64,000 nucleotides of DNA from an uncultured Clostridium sp. (GCA_947178475.1 CAMWYM010000004.1:1-64000), one strand, 5' to 3'. Counted from the stretch's first letter, positions 46,655 through 57,122 are shown. Program-made: numbers and translations. Notes: generated by a model not told the origin, from the sequence alone.

Positions 46655-47445
46655 CAAATCACCTTTACATAACTGTTTTCATTCTTATAAATCGTATGGA
46701 TACCAATCATCGACAATACAACAGCTACCACTCCCCAGATTGCCAGAGCGACCCAGTCCGGTCCCTGCCGATAGAGAAGAACATTACGCATATCCCGTAT
46801 CAGAAGTGCCATTGGATTCCCATAGGTCAAAAGCTTTGCCGCCATTGGATGCTCTGGTCCCAAGCGGGTGTCTATATTATATAATATACCTGTCATATAA
46901 AACAGAAGCTGCATCACAATATTAATTACATTCCCCAAATCCTCTATAAACACACCAAAGTGCATCAGATTCACCGAGATGGCAAAGGTAATCAGAAACA
47001 TGATCAGAAAAATCGGAATACAACAAACAACATAATAGGAAAGCTTCACCCGAAAAGCAATCATCATCATAATAACAATAACGCATGAAATGGTCATCTT
47101 AAACCCGTTTATCATCATATTGGATATTAGCAAAACAAATTTGGGAATATATACCTTTGATACAATCGGCTTATTCCTTTTAATCATTCTCACACTTTGC
47201 TGGACATTTTTGCTGAAAAATCCCCACATTGTCTGTCCAATAAACAAAAAGGGAATAAAATACTGCTCCTTAGCTTTAAAAATGATACCAAAAATCAGAT
47301 AGTAAATCATCATGGAAAGCAGCGGGTCCAGCACCCACCATATCCAGTTTAAATAGGAATTTGCCACCTCCGTCTTAAGAGAAGACTTAGCAGCTCTCAC
47401 CTCATATGCATTATATTTAATAATATCATCAAAAAATCGTTTCAT
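46654..47445 (-). CDS. TagG-type wall-polymer exporter permease
   Basis: ABC-2 family membrane subunit with six hydrophobic segments (263 residues), including the N-terminal amphipathic segment (KSSLKTEVANSYLNWIWWVLDPLL) typical of O-antigen/teichoic acid exporters. ATG 47445 has GAGGAG 8 bases upstream. It is coupled to the ATPase gene. Confidence 0.92.
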   Translation of the reverse strand: MKRFFDDIIKYNAYEVRAAKSSLKTEVANSYLNWIWWVLDPLLSMMIYYLIFGIIFKAKEQYFIPFLFIGQTMWGFFSKNVQQSVRMIKRNKPIVSKVYIPKFVLLISNMMINGFKMTISCVIVIMMMIAFRVKLSYYVVCCIPIFLIMFLITFAISVNLMHFGVFIEDLGNVINIVMQLLFYMTGILYNIDTRLGPEHPMAAKLLTYGNPMALLIRDMRNVLLYRQGPDWVALAIWGVVAVVLSMIGIHTIYKNENSYVKVI

Positions 47446-47529
47446 TCTCATATCTCCTCATTCGCTCATTGTATCATAGAATACCTAAATTCACAAGGCA
47501 TGTTATTCCTGAAACAAACAAGCCAAATA

Positions 47530-49302
47530 TCACTGCTGTTTGTCTAACAGACTGAGTATAAAGTCTGCCACACGCTCTGATGATTTCCCGTCTAAATCAT
47601 CAAAGAACCGGTGTTTAAAGTCCTTAATTTTATCCTGTCCGTATTCCCCGCTCTTAATGGAATCGGCAATATCCTCCTGAGTGCGGACAATTCTGCCTGG
47701 AACAAAATTCTTAAATGGATAATAGAAATCCCTGTTAACCACATATTCCTCTAAATCAAAAGCATAGAACAGCATCGGAATATTCAAAAGGGATGCCTCA
47801 AAAATGACAGAGGAATAATCGGTAATCAATACATCCGTGATAAACAGCAAATCATTAATCTCGGATTCCTTTGACAGGTCTAGTATCCGTTCTCCTATCT
47901 TATCGTCAACCGGATGAGTCTCCTTCACAAAGGGATGATGCTTAATAATCAGCACATAATCCTCACCCAATGTTTTAAGCAGCTTTCCCGTGTCAAATCT
48001 TTCAAAGGGGTAGTACGCCGTTCCCACACCGTTTCCCCGGAAGGTCGGTGCAAATAAAACAATTTTTTTATCCTTTAATACCGGATAGGTTTCATATAGT
48101 TTTTCTCTAATCGCTACTTTATATTCCTCTTTGAAGAAATCATCCGTTCTCGGTACTCCCAGTGCTTTGACATTTCTCTCGTCAATACCAAAACCCTCCG
48201 CATAAAAACGGCGGATTTCGGATGAACTGACCATCGCATAATCATAATTTCTGTGATTCCTGCTTGTCTGCTCCGGCCCACCATCCTTTCCAATTCTTGA
48301 AAATCCAAAGGTCTTAAATGCTCCGCAGGCATGCCAAAGCTGTACCAGCTTACGCTTCTTAAGTGCCCAGATTCCGTTTAATATCGGTGTAAAATCATCA
48401 ACAACTATCACCCTGCTTTTTGCAATCTTACTAGCGAGGGAAAAGATTTTGCCCATTTTGATGTACTTCGTCTTTCCTGGCTCTAACCAGAACAGCACAT
48501 CTGCATCCCTCTCCCTAAGCACCTCGTTAACATATGCGATATTTCCTGTCAAATCGTCCCTTCGTGACGACATGAATAATATGCTTTTCTTTCTTGAAAA
48601 CACAGATAAAAATGAAGCTGCCAGATTCAGAATCATATGCTTTATCGACGCTATGTTAATCCCCCATCTGCAAAAGTAAGAAAATCTCCATTTAGCAAAG
48701 AGAATCGTTCTCTTTAACTGGCTGCCTCCAAAACTCACCTCCATCTTCATCCTTCTGTTTCCAAGCACCACTACATAAAAGCTGTCCAGAAGAAACAATG
48801 GTATCAGCACTATTCCGATTAAAAATTCTATGATACGATAAATGCTGCAAAGAACAAACAAAATCCCGTTTTCTTTAACAGGTCTGACCGGCTTTTTCCG
48901 GCGTATCACAATCTGCTTATTCTCCAACAGACAGGCATATTCATTTTCCTCTTTTACCTGATTAAAATCCATATTATCGACAGTGACATCCACATACTCC
49001 CTGCCGTCATAGGCCTGAACGATCACTTTAAAATCATTCAAATCTCTATTCCAAAACACATTATCCAGCTCATAATCCAATACCGCATATCCGATGTAAT
49101 TTCCCTGCTCATCAAAGCTGGTATCCGTAATCGGCAAAGGCAGATATCTTAACTCAGATGAATTTTCAAATCGAACACACAGTTTAATTTCCACATTTTC
49201 CGGTTCCCCGGAAGTATTTTTTGCAATTGCTCCCAGTGTCATAACATTTTTTCTAATTGCAAGCCGGTCAATATTAACCTCGGTATCTACATTTAATCTC
49301 AT
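47530..49302 (-). CDS. TagF-type polyol-phosphate polymerase with N-terminal extension
   Basis: A large CDP-polyol phosphotransferase (590 residues). An N-terminal beta-rich region (about 1-145) and a hydrophobic stretch (about 148-180) precede the Glyphos_transf domain with WHACGAFKTFG, FAPTFRGNG, KHHPFVKE and DYSSVIFEAS motifs. Bacillus and Staphylococcus polymerases are also long, so it may be the polymer-extending enzyme. Substrate is inferred from neighbours. Confidence 0.9.
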   Translation of the reverse strand: MRLNVDTEVNIDRLAIRKNVMTLGAIAKNTSGEPENVEIKLCVRFENSSELRYLPLPITDTSFDEQGNYIGYAVLDYELDNVFWNRDLNDFKVIVQAYDGREYVDVTVDNMDFNQVKEENEYACLLENKQIVIRRKKPVRPVKENGILFVLCSIYRIIEFLIGIVLIPLFLLDSFYVVVLGNRRMKMEVSFGGSQLKRTILFAKWRFSYFCRWGINIASIKHMILNLAASFLSVFSRKKSILFMSSRRDDLTGNIAYVNEVLRERDADVLFWLEPGKTKYIKMGKIFSLASKIAKSRVIVVDDFTPILNGIWALKKRKLVQLWHACGAFKTFGFSRIGKDGGPEQTSRNHRNYDYAMVSSSEIRRFYAEGFGIDERNVKALGVPRTDDFFKEEYKVAIREKLYETYPVLKDKKIVLFAPTFRGNGVGTAYYPFERFDTGKLLKTLGEDYVLIIKHHPFVKETHPVDDKIGERILDLSKESEINDLLFITDVLITDYSSVIFEASLLNIPMLFYAFDLEEYVVNRDFYYPFKNFVPGRIVRTQEDIADSIKSGEYGQDKIKDFKHRFFDDLDGKSSERVADFILSLLDKQQ

Positions 49303-49330
49303 CTTTTACCCTACTCTTTCTAAATTACGG

Positions 49331-50554
49331 TTATTTCTCTCCATTGCTCTTCACTATTCCTCTTATCCGGTGATAAAGGGCTGTGAGCATAGCCATAAAT
49401 TTATAACGCTTTGTACTTTTGATATAGTTCAATTCTTTTTCTTTTTTCTGAAGCTCCTTTTTCTCATTCTGAAGCTCCTTTTTATCTCCCTGCAAGTCCT
49501 TTATTCTGCTGTCCTTATTTTTAATCAGATTATTCTTTCTGCCTATAGTATCCCGATACTCCCGGTTTTTTAAAAGCAGATATTGCTCGCAGGTATTTTC
49601 TAAAATCAATTGGAGATTGGTATATTCCTGAGGATTAAAATAATATTCCTTCTCCTGCACTTCAAAGCCCAGCTCCCTAAATCCCTCATCCTTAAACTTA
49701 TTATATAACTGCCGATATCCATTCAAATCAGACTGAATGTTTAGACTGTACAGCAATAGATTCAGTATTTTGTTATCCAGTGCGCAACGAACCACTGGAT
49801 TTTGAAGTAATCCTTTCGATTCAAGAGTGTGATGTACCTTAAGCATTGCCTCATAAGAGCAAAGCGGTGTTTCAGAGTATCTGGTGGTAAGATTATCCTT
49901 CTGGCATACCCTGTAATGAATCAACCGGCTTCTCTCTATAGTAATACGCTCCGCCAATATCAGGCACATTATCGAAAAGTACTGGTCATTTGCCCTTGCT
50001 ATTTCCTGAAAATCGATTCCCTGCTCAGTCAGAAAAGACCTTCTAACCATTTTATTCCACGGCACGCTGGTTGTAAAATAGAGAATATATTTCCCAATTG
50101 TTTCCTTTGAAAAGGGAAGCTCCTCCGGAAGAAATTTTTCCCTTAGATATTGAGGCTTATCTACATACTCCTTCTTTTCGGTATCGTACTGGTCTGCATT
50201 ACAGACACAGATATCTGCCAGGTCCCTCTTACAGGCCTCATACATTTTTTCTAACAGCTCCGGCTCAAACAAATCATCACTGTCCAAAAAAAGCACATAT
50301 TCCCCTGCTGCATACCGCAGTCCCAGATTTCTTGCAGCTCCTGCATTTGCCTTTGCCTGTTCAAACACCCTGACTCTGCTGTCCTTTTTCTCGTAATCCC
50401 TAAGAATATCAGCCGTACCGTCAGTGGACTCATCATCCACACAGATTATCTCAATATCCTTAAGCGTCTGCGCCAGAATATATCCCATGGTTTCTTCTAT
50501 ATAATCCCTTCCATTATGAAATGGCATGACCACTGACACCTTAATGTCACTCAT
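49331..50554 (-). CDS. Family 2 glycosyltransferase with C-terminal coiled coil
   Basis: GT-A fold sugar transferase; the N-terminal domain has VSVVMPFHNGRDYI, the donor motif VDDESTDGT and the DxD-like LFLDSDD. A Lys/Glu-rich coiled coil lies near the C-terminus (about 355-385). ATG 50554 is chosen because the GT domain starts there and it overlaps the preceding gene by 8 bases. ATG 50575 has a better-spaced GAGAGG and is possible. Likely decorates the polymer. Confidence 0.88.
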   Translation of the reverse strand: MSDIKVSVVMPFHNGRDYIEETMGYILAQTLKDIEIICVDDESTDGTADILRDYEKKDSRVRVFEQAKANAGAARNLGLRYAAGEYVLFLDSDDLFEPELLEKMYEACKRDLADICVCNADQYDTEKKEYVDKPQYLREKFLPEELPFSKETIGKYILYFTTSVPWNKMVRRSFLTEQGIDFQEIARANDQYFSIMCLILAERITIERSRLIHYRVCQKDNLTTRYSETPLCSYEAMLKVHHTLESKGLLQNPVVRCALDNKILNLLLYSLNIQSDLNGYRQLYNKFKDEGFRELGFEVQEKEYYFNPQEYTNLQLILENTCEQYLLLKNREYRDTIGRKNNLIKNKDSRIKDLQGDKKELQNEKKELQKKEKELNYIKSTKRYKFMAMLTALYHRIRGIVKSNGEK

Positions 50555-51734
50555 TATCCCGTTTTCCTCTCTCATCACAAATCCTCTCGGCAACCATCCG
50601 GCAGCATTCGCCTGTTTCATAGCTCCCCAAATGCTCTAAATGTTCATCTATCAGCATATCCGCTTCCTTTTGGTCATAAGTCCTGATTCTGTTTTCCAGC
50701 TCCTCCATACTTGCAGCCTGTGCAAAAGGCCACTTCTCTGGACCTACATAAAATCCAGTATTCGAGGTATACTCATCCTTATCCGGCACAAACAAAAAAC
50801 AGGGACGTTTCAAAAAAGCATAATCCCATACACAGGAAGAATAATCGGTAATCAGCATATCCGCTGCACCAAGCAACTCCTGCATATCCGGATAATCTAT
50901 CACGTCAATAATATGATTCCCCGTCACCCGGATATCCATACTCTCATCCTGATAACGGTGATAACGACACATAAAATACCATTTTTCAGTTCCCAGTGCC
51001 TCCGTTTTATCTAATATGTCAAGCAGATAGTCACTGTCCATAATAACCGGAACCGATGTCCTTCTATACGTAGGTGCATATAACACAATTCGCCCATTGT
51101 CCGGAATACCATACCGTTTTCTCACCCGGTCCGCCATGTCCCGAACCTCGCCCCGGACAATCCGGTCATTTCTCGGAGTACCAGCTCTTAATACCTCCCC
51201 CTTATACCGGTAGGTTGTCCGAATCATCTGTTTCTCCTGCTCTTTACAGCTTGCCAGAAACAAATCAATATTTGCTGCACAAAATTCTGCTCTTTTTCTT
51301 GTTGCCCAGTTGGCATCCGGTCGTTCGTTTTCCACCTTTTTATAAGCTCCGCCACCATGCCATGTATTAATGACATACTGATGTCTTCGAAAAGGAAACC
51401 ATGGTGCATATGATCCATTAGTTACTATAACTCCGGCAGTCAACAGCATCGGAAAAGACGATACGGTAAAATGCTTTATAAGCTTCACTCCTTCTTCCTG
51501 CAAAAAGCCATACTTCTTCTTATCACTGACCACCCAGACATACTCAAACTCCCCGGGGAAATGGTCCCTCATATACTCGTATAAGTATTTGGGATTACAG
51601 GAATAGTCATAGGCATTTCCTCCCGTAAGTCCGGTAAAAAGTATCCTGTTTTTCTTCACCGGCAGAATTCTGATAGGGTATGTCACAATCCGTACAATCT
51701 CAGAAAACACCACTTTTGCTAACGCCTTATTCAT
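50547..51734 (-). CDS. CDP-glycerol/CDP-ribitol polyol-phosphotransferase
   Basis: Third Glyphos_transf enzyme in the cluster (395 residues): NTWHGGGAYKKV, YAPTYRRT, and ITDYSSCVWDYAFLKRPCFLF. The WHGG form and overall length resemble TagF/TagB single-domain enzymes. GGAG lies 9 bases before ATG 51734. It appears to be the first gene of the operon part after the spoIVA terminator; no strong promoter seen. Confidence 0.92.
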   Translation of the reverse strand: MNKALAKVVFSEIVRIVTYPIRILPVKKNRILFTGLTGGNAYDYSCNPKYLYEYMRDHFPGEFEYVWVVSDKKKYGFLQEEGVKLIKHFTVSSFPMLLTAGVIVTNGSYAPWFPFRRHQYVINTWHGGGAYKKVENERPDANWATRKRAEFCAANIDLFLASCKEQEKQMIRTTYRYKGEVLRAGTPRNDRIVRGEVRDMADRVRKRYGIPDNGRIVLYAPTYRRTSVPVIMDSDYLLDILDKTEALGTEKWYFMCRYHRYQDESMDIRVTGNHIIDVIDYPDMQELLGAADMLITDYSSCVWDYAFLKRPCFLFVPDKDEYTSNTGFYVGPEKWPFAQAASMEELENRIRTYDQKEADMLIDEHLEHLGSYETGECCRMVAERICDERGKRDNE

Positions 51735-51852
51735 CCGGAAATGCTCCTTCTGCCGCCACTATACGGCAATCTGACTAAATGCTCCAAACTCCCTTATTAC
51801 ATACTGATATATTATACTCAATACACCAAAATTTGGCAAGAAAAAAAGAAAA

Positions 51853-51883
51853 CCCGCCAGCCCCTGTTGTCGGGACTGACGGG
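51853..51883 (-). terminator. Terminator downstream of spoIVA
   Basis: A 12-bp GC-rich stem (CCCGCCAGCCCC / GGGACTGACGGG with wobble pairs) directly after the spoIVA stop, followed on the minus strand by TTTTCTTTTTTTC. Confidence 0.85.
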
Positions 51884-51889
51884 AGGCTT

Positions 51890-53365
51890 TCAGATAATGA
51901 TAAATACCATTCCGCCGTTGCTGTCATTAATGATTTTTTCCATGGTGTCCTGAAGACGAATCTGGGAGTCATCATTAATTTTGTTGGACTTGGAAATTAA
52001 TCCCTCCTCCACCATCTGTTCCACGGTTTTTCCAAAAATATTGATTTTCCACAGAGCCTCAGGAGAAGTTTTCAGCTGCTCCTTCATATTGGAAAGGAAA
52101 TCCTTTGCCTGATCCTCTGTTCCCACAATCGGTGCTATCTCTGTCGTGACGTTTGCCTTAATAAAGTGCAGCGATGGAGCATTCGCCTTAATCTTTATAC
52201 CATACTTCGTTCCATGCTTAATCAGCTCAGGTTCCGCCAGAGTAATGTTTTCCTTCTCTGGCATCACAAGCCCATACCCTTTCATCTGTACACTGTTCAT
52301 CGCATCCGCTACATGCTCATATTCTCTTCTCTTACCGGCAACCTCCCTTAACATGGTAAGGAAGTCGTATTCATTTTCTACCGGTGCTCCTAGAAGACTG
52401 GTGAGCATTTCGTAATAATAATTTTCCGGTATAGAGATATTCAGATTTACCGTTCCATCCTTTAAACTCAGATTGGCAATAAAGGCATTACTGATATATT
52501 CACTTTCCGGGTTAGGAATTTCATAGACATTCTTCATATCCGTAACAATTGTCATCACCTGCTTTGCATAGTCCACAACCGCCTGCTTAATCGGATGTGT
52601 ACATTCCAACGTCTCTGCCCATTTCGGGATACAGAAGCTGAGCTGGCTGATTGGAAATTCCAGTAAAATATTTTTAAGCACTTCTATGATGTCCTCTGCC
52701 TTTAACTGGTCACAGTTTACCGGCAGTACCTTCACACCATATTGACCGGTAAGCTCCTCTGCTAGGTCCTGGGTTTCCCTGCTGCCCGGCTTCATACTAT
52801 TCAAAATCACAATAAACGGCTTACCAAGTGATTTCATTTCCTCTACTAAATCCTTTTCTACCGGATAAAAGCTGTCACGATCAAGCTCTCCAAAAGAGCC
52901 GTCCCCCGTGATAATAACACCAATGATTGCATGATCGGTCATGACCTTTTTGGTTCCGATATGTGCCGCCTTTGTAAAAGGAATCTCGTAATCATACCAC
53001 GGTGTTTTTACCAGTCTCTCTTTATCCTCCTCCTCATGACCGGAAGCTCCGTCCACCATATAGCCCACACAGTCCACTAAGCGCACATTTATACTGGCTT
53101 CATCATTTAATGCTATCTTTGCGCCCTGCTTCGGGATAAATTTAGGTTCCGTTGTGGTAATGGTTCGACCTGATCCGCTCTGGGGGAGCTCATCTATCGT
53201 TCGCTCCTTCTCTGCACCGTCCTCCATTCCCGGCAAAACCAATGTTTCCATGAAACGCTTGATAAATGTTGATTTTCCGGTACGCACCGGTCCCACCACA
53301 CCTATGTACATATCGCCGCCGGTGCGCTCCTTTATATCCTGATATACATCAAACTGCTCCTTCAT
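51890..53365 (-). CDS. spoIVA: SpoIVA, spore coat basement-layer ATPase
   Basis: SpoIVA polymerises on the forespore surface using ATP and anchors the coat. The Walker A (GPVRTGKST) near residue 30, the TRAFAC-type D-x-x-G region (RLVDCVGYMVDG), and the C-terminal domain are present. 491 residues is normal. ATG 53365 has GGAGG 5 bases upstream; an ATG five codons earlier overlaps it. Presence implies sporulation capacity. A sigma-E-like promoter candidate lies upstream. Confidence 0.97.
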   Translation of the reverse strand: MKEQFDVYQDIKERTGGDMYIGVVGPVRTGKSTFIKRFMETLVLPGMEDGAEKERTIDELPQSGSGRTITTTEPKFIPKQGAKIALNDEASINVRLVDCVGYMVDGASGHEEEDKERLVKTPWYDYEIPFTKAAHIGTKKVMTDHAIIGVIITGDGSFGELDRDSFYPVEKDLVEEMKSLGKPFIVILNSMKPGSRETQDLAEELTGQYGVKVLPVNCDQLKAEDIIEVLKNILLEFPISQLSFCIPKWAETLECTHPIKQAVVDYAKQVMTIVTDMKNVYEIPNPESEYISNAFIANLSLKDGTVNLNISIPENYYYEMLTSLLGAPVENEYDFLTMLREVAGKRREYEHVADAMNSVQMKGYGLVMPEKENITLAEPELIKHGTKYGIKIKANAPSLHFIKANVTTEIAPIVGTEDQAKDFLSNMKEQLKTSPEALWKINIFGKTVEQMVEEGLISKSNKINDDSQIRLQDTMEKIINDSNGGMVFIII

Positions 53366-53477
53366 ATAATCCTCCTTCAAATATTGTTATGTCCTCTCCC
53401 CCATGAAATATCATGAAAGGATTTTTCAAAAAATCATACTGGCAGGCTAATGATTTTTCTCATATCGTCTTAAAAAG

Positions 53478-53504
53478 AATATATGCAACAGCTTGATAAA
53501 TATG
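53478..53504 (-). promoter_or_regulatory. Sigma-E-like promoter candidate before spoIVA
   Basis: Minus strand: -35-like CATATT (53499-53504), 13-base spacer, -10-like CATATATT (53478-53485). This partly matches the mother-cell sigma-E pattern used by spoIVA in Bacillus. Weak and unproven. Confidence 0.3.
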
Positions 53505-53520
53505 TCTGTTTTCATAAAAA

Positions 53521-53547
53521 AAGGAACACATTCATCATGTGTTCCTT
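53521..53547 (-). terminator. Terminator downstream of gpsA
   Basis: An 11-bp perfect stem (AAGGAACACAT / ATGTGTTCCTT) eight bases after the gpsA stop, followed by a T-run on the minus strand. Confidence 0.9.
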
Positions 53548-53554
53548 CTGTTCT

Positions 53555-54568
53555 CTATGCTTTCCATTCCAGATTTTCCGACTCCGAGGTTCTGTCTCTT
53601 AACAACAGCTGCATAGAAGCCTCTCTTGCATCTGCCCCATTAAACAGCACCTGATTTACGGCCTCTACAATAGGCATACTGACATTATGCTTTCTGGCAA
53701 GCTCCAAAGCCGCCTTGGCGGAATATACACCCTCTACCACCATCTTCACCTCATCCATAGCCTGCTGATAGGTCTTTCCCTGTCCCATCAGATATCCTGC
53801 ATTGCGGTTACGGGAATGCTTCGAGGTACAGGTTACAATTAAATCTCCGATGCCTGAAAGTCCGGCCAGCGTTTCGATATGACCTCCCATTGCCACCACC
53901 AAACGTCCAATTTCCGTGATGCCACGGGTCATCAACGCTGCCTTCGTATTATCTCCAAAACCAAGTCCGTCAACCATTCCAGCTGCCAAAGCGATAACGT
54001 TCTTCAGGGAACCGCCAATCTCTATCCCCACCACATCAGGACTGGTATAGACACGGAACACATCATTCATAAAGATATCCTGAATCCGCTCTGCCACCTG
54101 CTTATCATGGGAGCCTGCTACAATGGTCGTAGGAATTTTACGCCCCACCTCCTCGGCATGACTGGGTCCTGAAAGAATTCCTGTCTTCGCCTGTGGACAC
54201 TCCTCCTCTATAATCTCTGTCATCGTTTTGTATGTATTTTCTTCAATACCTTTTGCCACATCCACTACAATAGTGCCTGCCTGAATATATGCCGAAGCGT
54301 TCTTCATGGTAGAACGGACAAAGGGTGACGGCACAGCACAAACCACCAGTTCTGCATCTATTAAACCTGTCTCCATATCTGTTGTAAATTCAATAGTACT
54401 TGGAACCATGACTCCCGGAAGCTTATCCCGCTGTTCGCGATTTTCCTTCAACATTCTCACTTCTTCCGGGTCAATAGACCAGACAGTCACATCATGCCCA
54501 TTATTACACAGCAAAATAGCAAGTGCGGTTCCCCAGCTCCCTGCACCTAATACACAAATTTTACTCAT
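53555..54568 (-). CDS. gpsA: Glycerol-3-phosphate dehydrogenase [NAD(P)+]
   Basis: Makes sn-glycerol 3-phosphate for phospholipids. The NAD-binding motif (VLGAGSWGTALAIL) and family regions (GPSHAEEV; GGSLKNVIALAAGMVDGLGFGDNTKAA) are intact; 337 residues is normal. It follows plsY, the acyltransferase that uses its product. Confidence 0.97.
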   Translation of the reverse strand: MSKICVLGAGSWGTALAILLCNNGHDVTVWSIDPEEVRMLKENREQRDKLPGVMVPSTIEFTTDMETGLIDAELVVCAVPSPFVRSTMKNASAYIQAGTIVVDVAKGIEENTYKTMTEIIEEECPQAKTGILSGPSHAEEVGRKIPTTIVAGSHDKQVAERIQDIFMNDVFRVYTSPDVVGIEIGGSLKNVIALAAGMVDGLGFGDNTKAALMTRGITEIGRLVVAMGGHIETLAGLSGIGDLIVTCTSKHSRNRNAGYLMGQGKTYQQAMDEVKMVVEGVYSAKAALELARKHNVSMPIVEAVNQVLFNGADAREASMQLLLRDRTSESENLEWKA

Positions 54569-54634
54569 TAAACAAACCTCCTGAATATTACTATGTAAAA
54601 CGGAAAAGATATATTCCCCGCTTAAATGCTATAT

Positions 54635-55336
54635 CTATTGGTCCTCTTCTTCATTCTCGGACACTTCGGGCTTCTTTGAAAAGATTTTATTTTCCTCTCC
54701 ATGTACCAGCCGCACAATATTCTCTTTATGGCGGTAAAATGCCAATGCCGCAAAGATAAAGATAACTACATAGCTCTCTGTCAATTCACCGCCGGCATAA
54801 GGTAAGTCCGTAATCGGATTGATAATACCGTCATGGTATCCCAAAAACAGGAAGGTTGCAAAAAACAGGACCATAACAATCAGAGAACCCAGACTGACAT
54901 ACCTTGTTATCACAACACAGAGAATGAACGCCACAAGACACACCACAATAATTCTTACATCTAAAAGTCCCAGAATCACTCCTGCCGTGGCAGCAATTCC
55001 TTTTCCTCCACGAAAATTCATATAAAACGGATAATTATGACCAATGACAACACCAAGACCTGCCCACAAAATCATCGGATACACTATTTCCGGATAGAAA
55101 GCAGCTCCTACCAGCCTTGCAATAACACAGGCTATAGCAGCCTTAAACAGATCACCTAAAAACACAATCAAACCTGCCTTTTTTCCTAGCACCCGCAACG
55201 CATTTGTAGTTCCGGAATTGCCACTGCCATGCTCCCGGATATCTATTCCATGAAGCTTTCCATATATATATGCAGTCTGAATAATTCCAAAAAAGTAACC
55301 CATTACAACACAAAGAATACGCACAATAATTTCCAT
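54635..55336 (-). CDS. plsY: PlsY, glycerol-3-phosphate acyltransferase
   Basis: Membrane enzyme acylating glycerol 3-phosphate from acyl-phosphate. Several membrane helices and the conserved HGSGNSGTTNALRVLG, GHNYPFYMNFRGGKG and ATAAGV-like motifs are present. ATG 55336 starts just inside the hydrophobic N-terminus; the open frame runs 22 codons further into der. It has a charged C-terminal tail. It sits between der and gpsA. Confidence 0.95.
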   Translation of the reverse strand: MEIIVRILCVVMGYFFGIIQTAYIYGKLHGIDIREHGSGNSGTTNALRVLGKKAGLIVFLGDLFKAAIACVIARLVGAAFYPEIVYPMILWAGLGVVIGHNYPFYMNFRGGKGIAATAGVILGLLDVRIIVVCLVAFILCVVITRYVSLGSLIVMVLFFATFLFLGYHDGIINPITDLPYAGGELTESYVVIFIFAALAFYRHKENIVRLVHGEENKIFSKKPEVSENEEEDQ

Positions 55337-55343
55337 ATATCCA

Positions 55344-56669
55344 TCAACCTTTCTCTTTTCTTTCCCGGATAATAAATTTAACAGGGGTTCCCCTGAATCC
55401 AAAGGCTTCTCTTATCCTGTTTTCAATATACCTTGTATAAGAGAAATGACTAAGCTTCTTATCATTTACAAAAATAACAAAGGTCGGAGGCTTAACGCTT
55501 ACCTCCGTCATATAATATAACCGCAGCTTCTTCCCTTTATCCGACGGTGGTTCCTGCATTGCCACCGCCTCTGTAAGGATTTCATTGAGCACACCGGTTC
55601 CCACCCGTAGTGCATGATTGTCAATGACGATATCAATAAGGTCAAAAAGCTTTGGCAGCCTTTGTCCCGTCTTTGCCGAGATAAATAAAATCTCAGCATA
55701 GGAAATAAAGGAGAGAATCCTCCTTATATTCTCCTCAAACTTATACACCGTCTTATCATCCTTTTCGATTGCATCCCATTTATTTACAGCAATGATAAGC
55801 CCCTTTCCTCTTTCATGGGCTACTCCGGCAATCTTAGCATCCTGTTCGGTTACTCCCTCTGTGGCATCAATGACCAATACACAGACATCTGCACGCTCTA
55901 CAGCAGTCACTGTCCGGATAATCGAGTATCGCTCCAGCTCTTCTTTAATCTTATTCTTTCGGCGAAGCCCTGCGGTGTCAATAAAAATGTATTGCCGACC
56001 ATCTCTTGTCACCTCTGTATCAATGGCATCCCTGGTGGTTCCTGCAATGTCGGATACGATAACCCGCTCCTCCCCCAACAGCTTGTTGATAATGGAACTC
56101 TTTCCCACATTAGGTTTGCCGATAACCGCTATTTTGGGGCGTTCATCCTCTTCCTCACCTGCCGCATCCTCAGGAAAATGAGATATCACCTCATCAAGCA
56201 TATCTCCGATACCGAGCTGTGAAGCCGCTGAAACCGGAACAGGGTCTCCAAGACCCAGATTATAGAACTCGTATACCTCAGGCATAAATTTATCAAAATT
56301 ATCTACCTTATTCACCACTAGCACCACCGGCTTATGGGAACGCCTCAACATATCTGCCACCTTATTATCTGAATCCACCAATCCCTGTCTGACATCCACA
56401 AGAAATATAATGACATCTGCTGTATCCATGGCTATCTGTGCCTGACTGCGCATACTTTTTAAAATTATATCTTCACTTTCCGGCTCAATACCGCCGGTAT
56501 CAATCATGGTAAAATGATAATCCAGCCAATCCACATCAGCATAAATCCGGTCTCTGGTCACCCCCGGAGTATCCTTTACAATAGATATTCTGGAACCAGC
56601 CAGTGCATTAAACAATGTAGATTTACCCACATTTGGTCTGCCCACAATGGCAACTATCGGTTTGCTCAT
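55344..56669 (-). CDS. der: Der (EngA), double GTPase for ribosome assembly
   Basis: Essential 50S assembly factor with two tandem GTPase domains: G1 motifs [12 protein letters not shown] and [12 protein letters not shown], and G3 motifs DTGGIE and DTAGLR. The KH-like C-terminal domain is present (441 residues, normal). The der-plsY-gpsA-spoIVA order is typical of spore formers. Confidence 0.98.
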   Translation of the reverse strand: MSKPIVAIVGRPNVGKSTLFNALAGSRISIVKDTPGVTRDRIYADVDWLDYHFTMIDTGGIEPESEDIILKSMRSQAQIAMDTADVIIFLVDVRQGLVDSDNKVADMLRRSHKPVVLVVNKVDNFDKFMPEVYEFYNLGLGDPVPVSAASQLGIGDMLDEVISHFPEDAAGEEEDERPKIAVIGKPNVGKSSIINKLLGEERVIVSDIAGTTRDAIDTEVTRDGRQYIFIDTAGLRRKNKIKEELERYSIIRTVTAVERADVCVLVIDATEGVTEQDAKIAGVAHERGKGLIIAVNKWDAIEKDDKTVYKFEENIRRILSFISYAEILFISAKTGQRLPKLFDLIDIVIDNHALRVGTGVLNEILTEAVAMQEPPSDKGKKLRLYYMTEVSVKPPTFVIFVNDKKLSHFSYTRYIENRIREAFGFRGTPVKFIIRERKEKG

Positions 56670-56828
56670 ATATTTTCCTCCCTGTGCGAAACCCGCTGAC
56701 AGCCTCTCAATGATGATTGGAGAAAACGTCTTAATTAGTATATCACCCCAAAAATATCTCTGCTGATTACATTAATTATTTACAAGATGATATACTAGTT
56801 TACAATAGAGAATGATTTTTGTAAACAT

Positions 56829-57068
56829 TTATTTTGATACCGCTCTCGCTACGGCAATTAAGATACATGCACCGATTACCGAAATAATGATATTCCCGAT
56901 AATACCATGTCCCGATATTCCAATAATACCTAAAACAAAGCCACCCACGGCACCTCCTACAATTCCCAGAATCATATTTTTCAGCCAGCCGCCCTCTACA
57001 TGCATAATCTGACCGGCAATCCAGCCTGATGCCGCACCAACCAATAAGCTAACAATAAATCCAATCAT
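56829..57068 (-). CDS. GlsB/YeaQ/YmgE-type small membrane protein
   Basis: A 79-residue, Gly-rich protein with three hydrophobic segments, matching the transglycosylase-associated GlsB/YeaQ/YmgE family (GWIAGQIMHVEGGWLKNMILGIVGGAVGGFVLG). It is stress-linked in other bacteria; the biochemical role is unclear. AGGAGG precedes ATG 57068. It has a structured leader upstream. Confidence 0.9.
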   Translation of the reverse strand: MIGFIVSLLVGAASGWIAGQIMHVEGGWLKNMILGIVGGAVGGFVLGIIGISGHGIIGNIIISVIGACILIAVARAVSK

Positions 57069-57122
57069 ATTTTCCTCCTTTAAATTCCAGTTGGGTTTTG
57101 AAAAAATCTAAGCCTTATGTTA

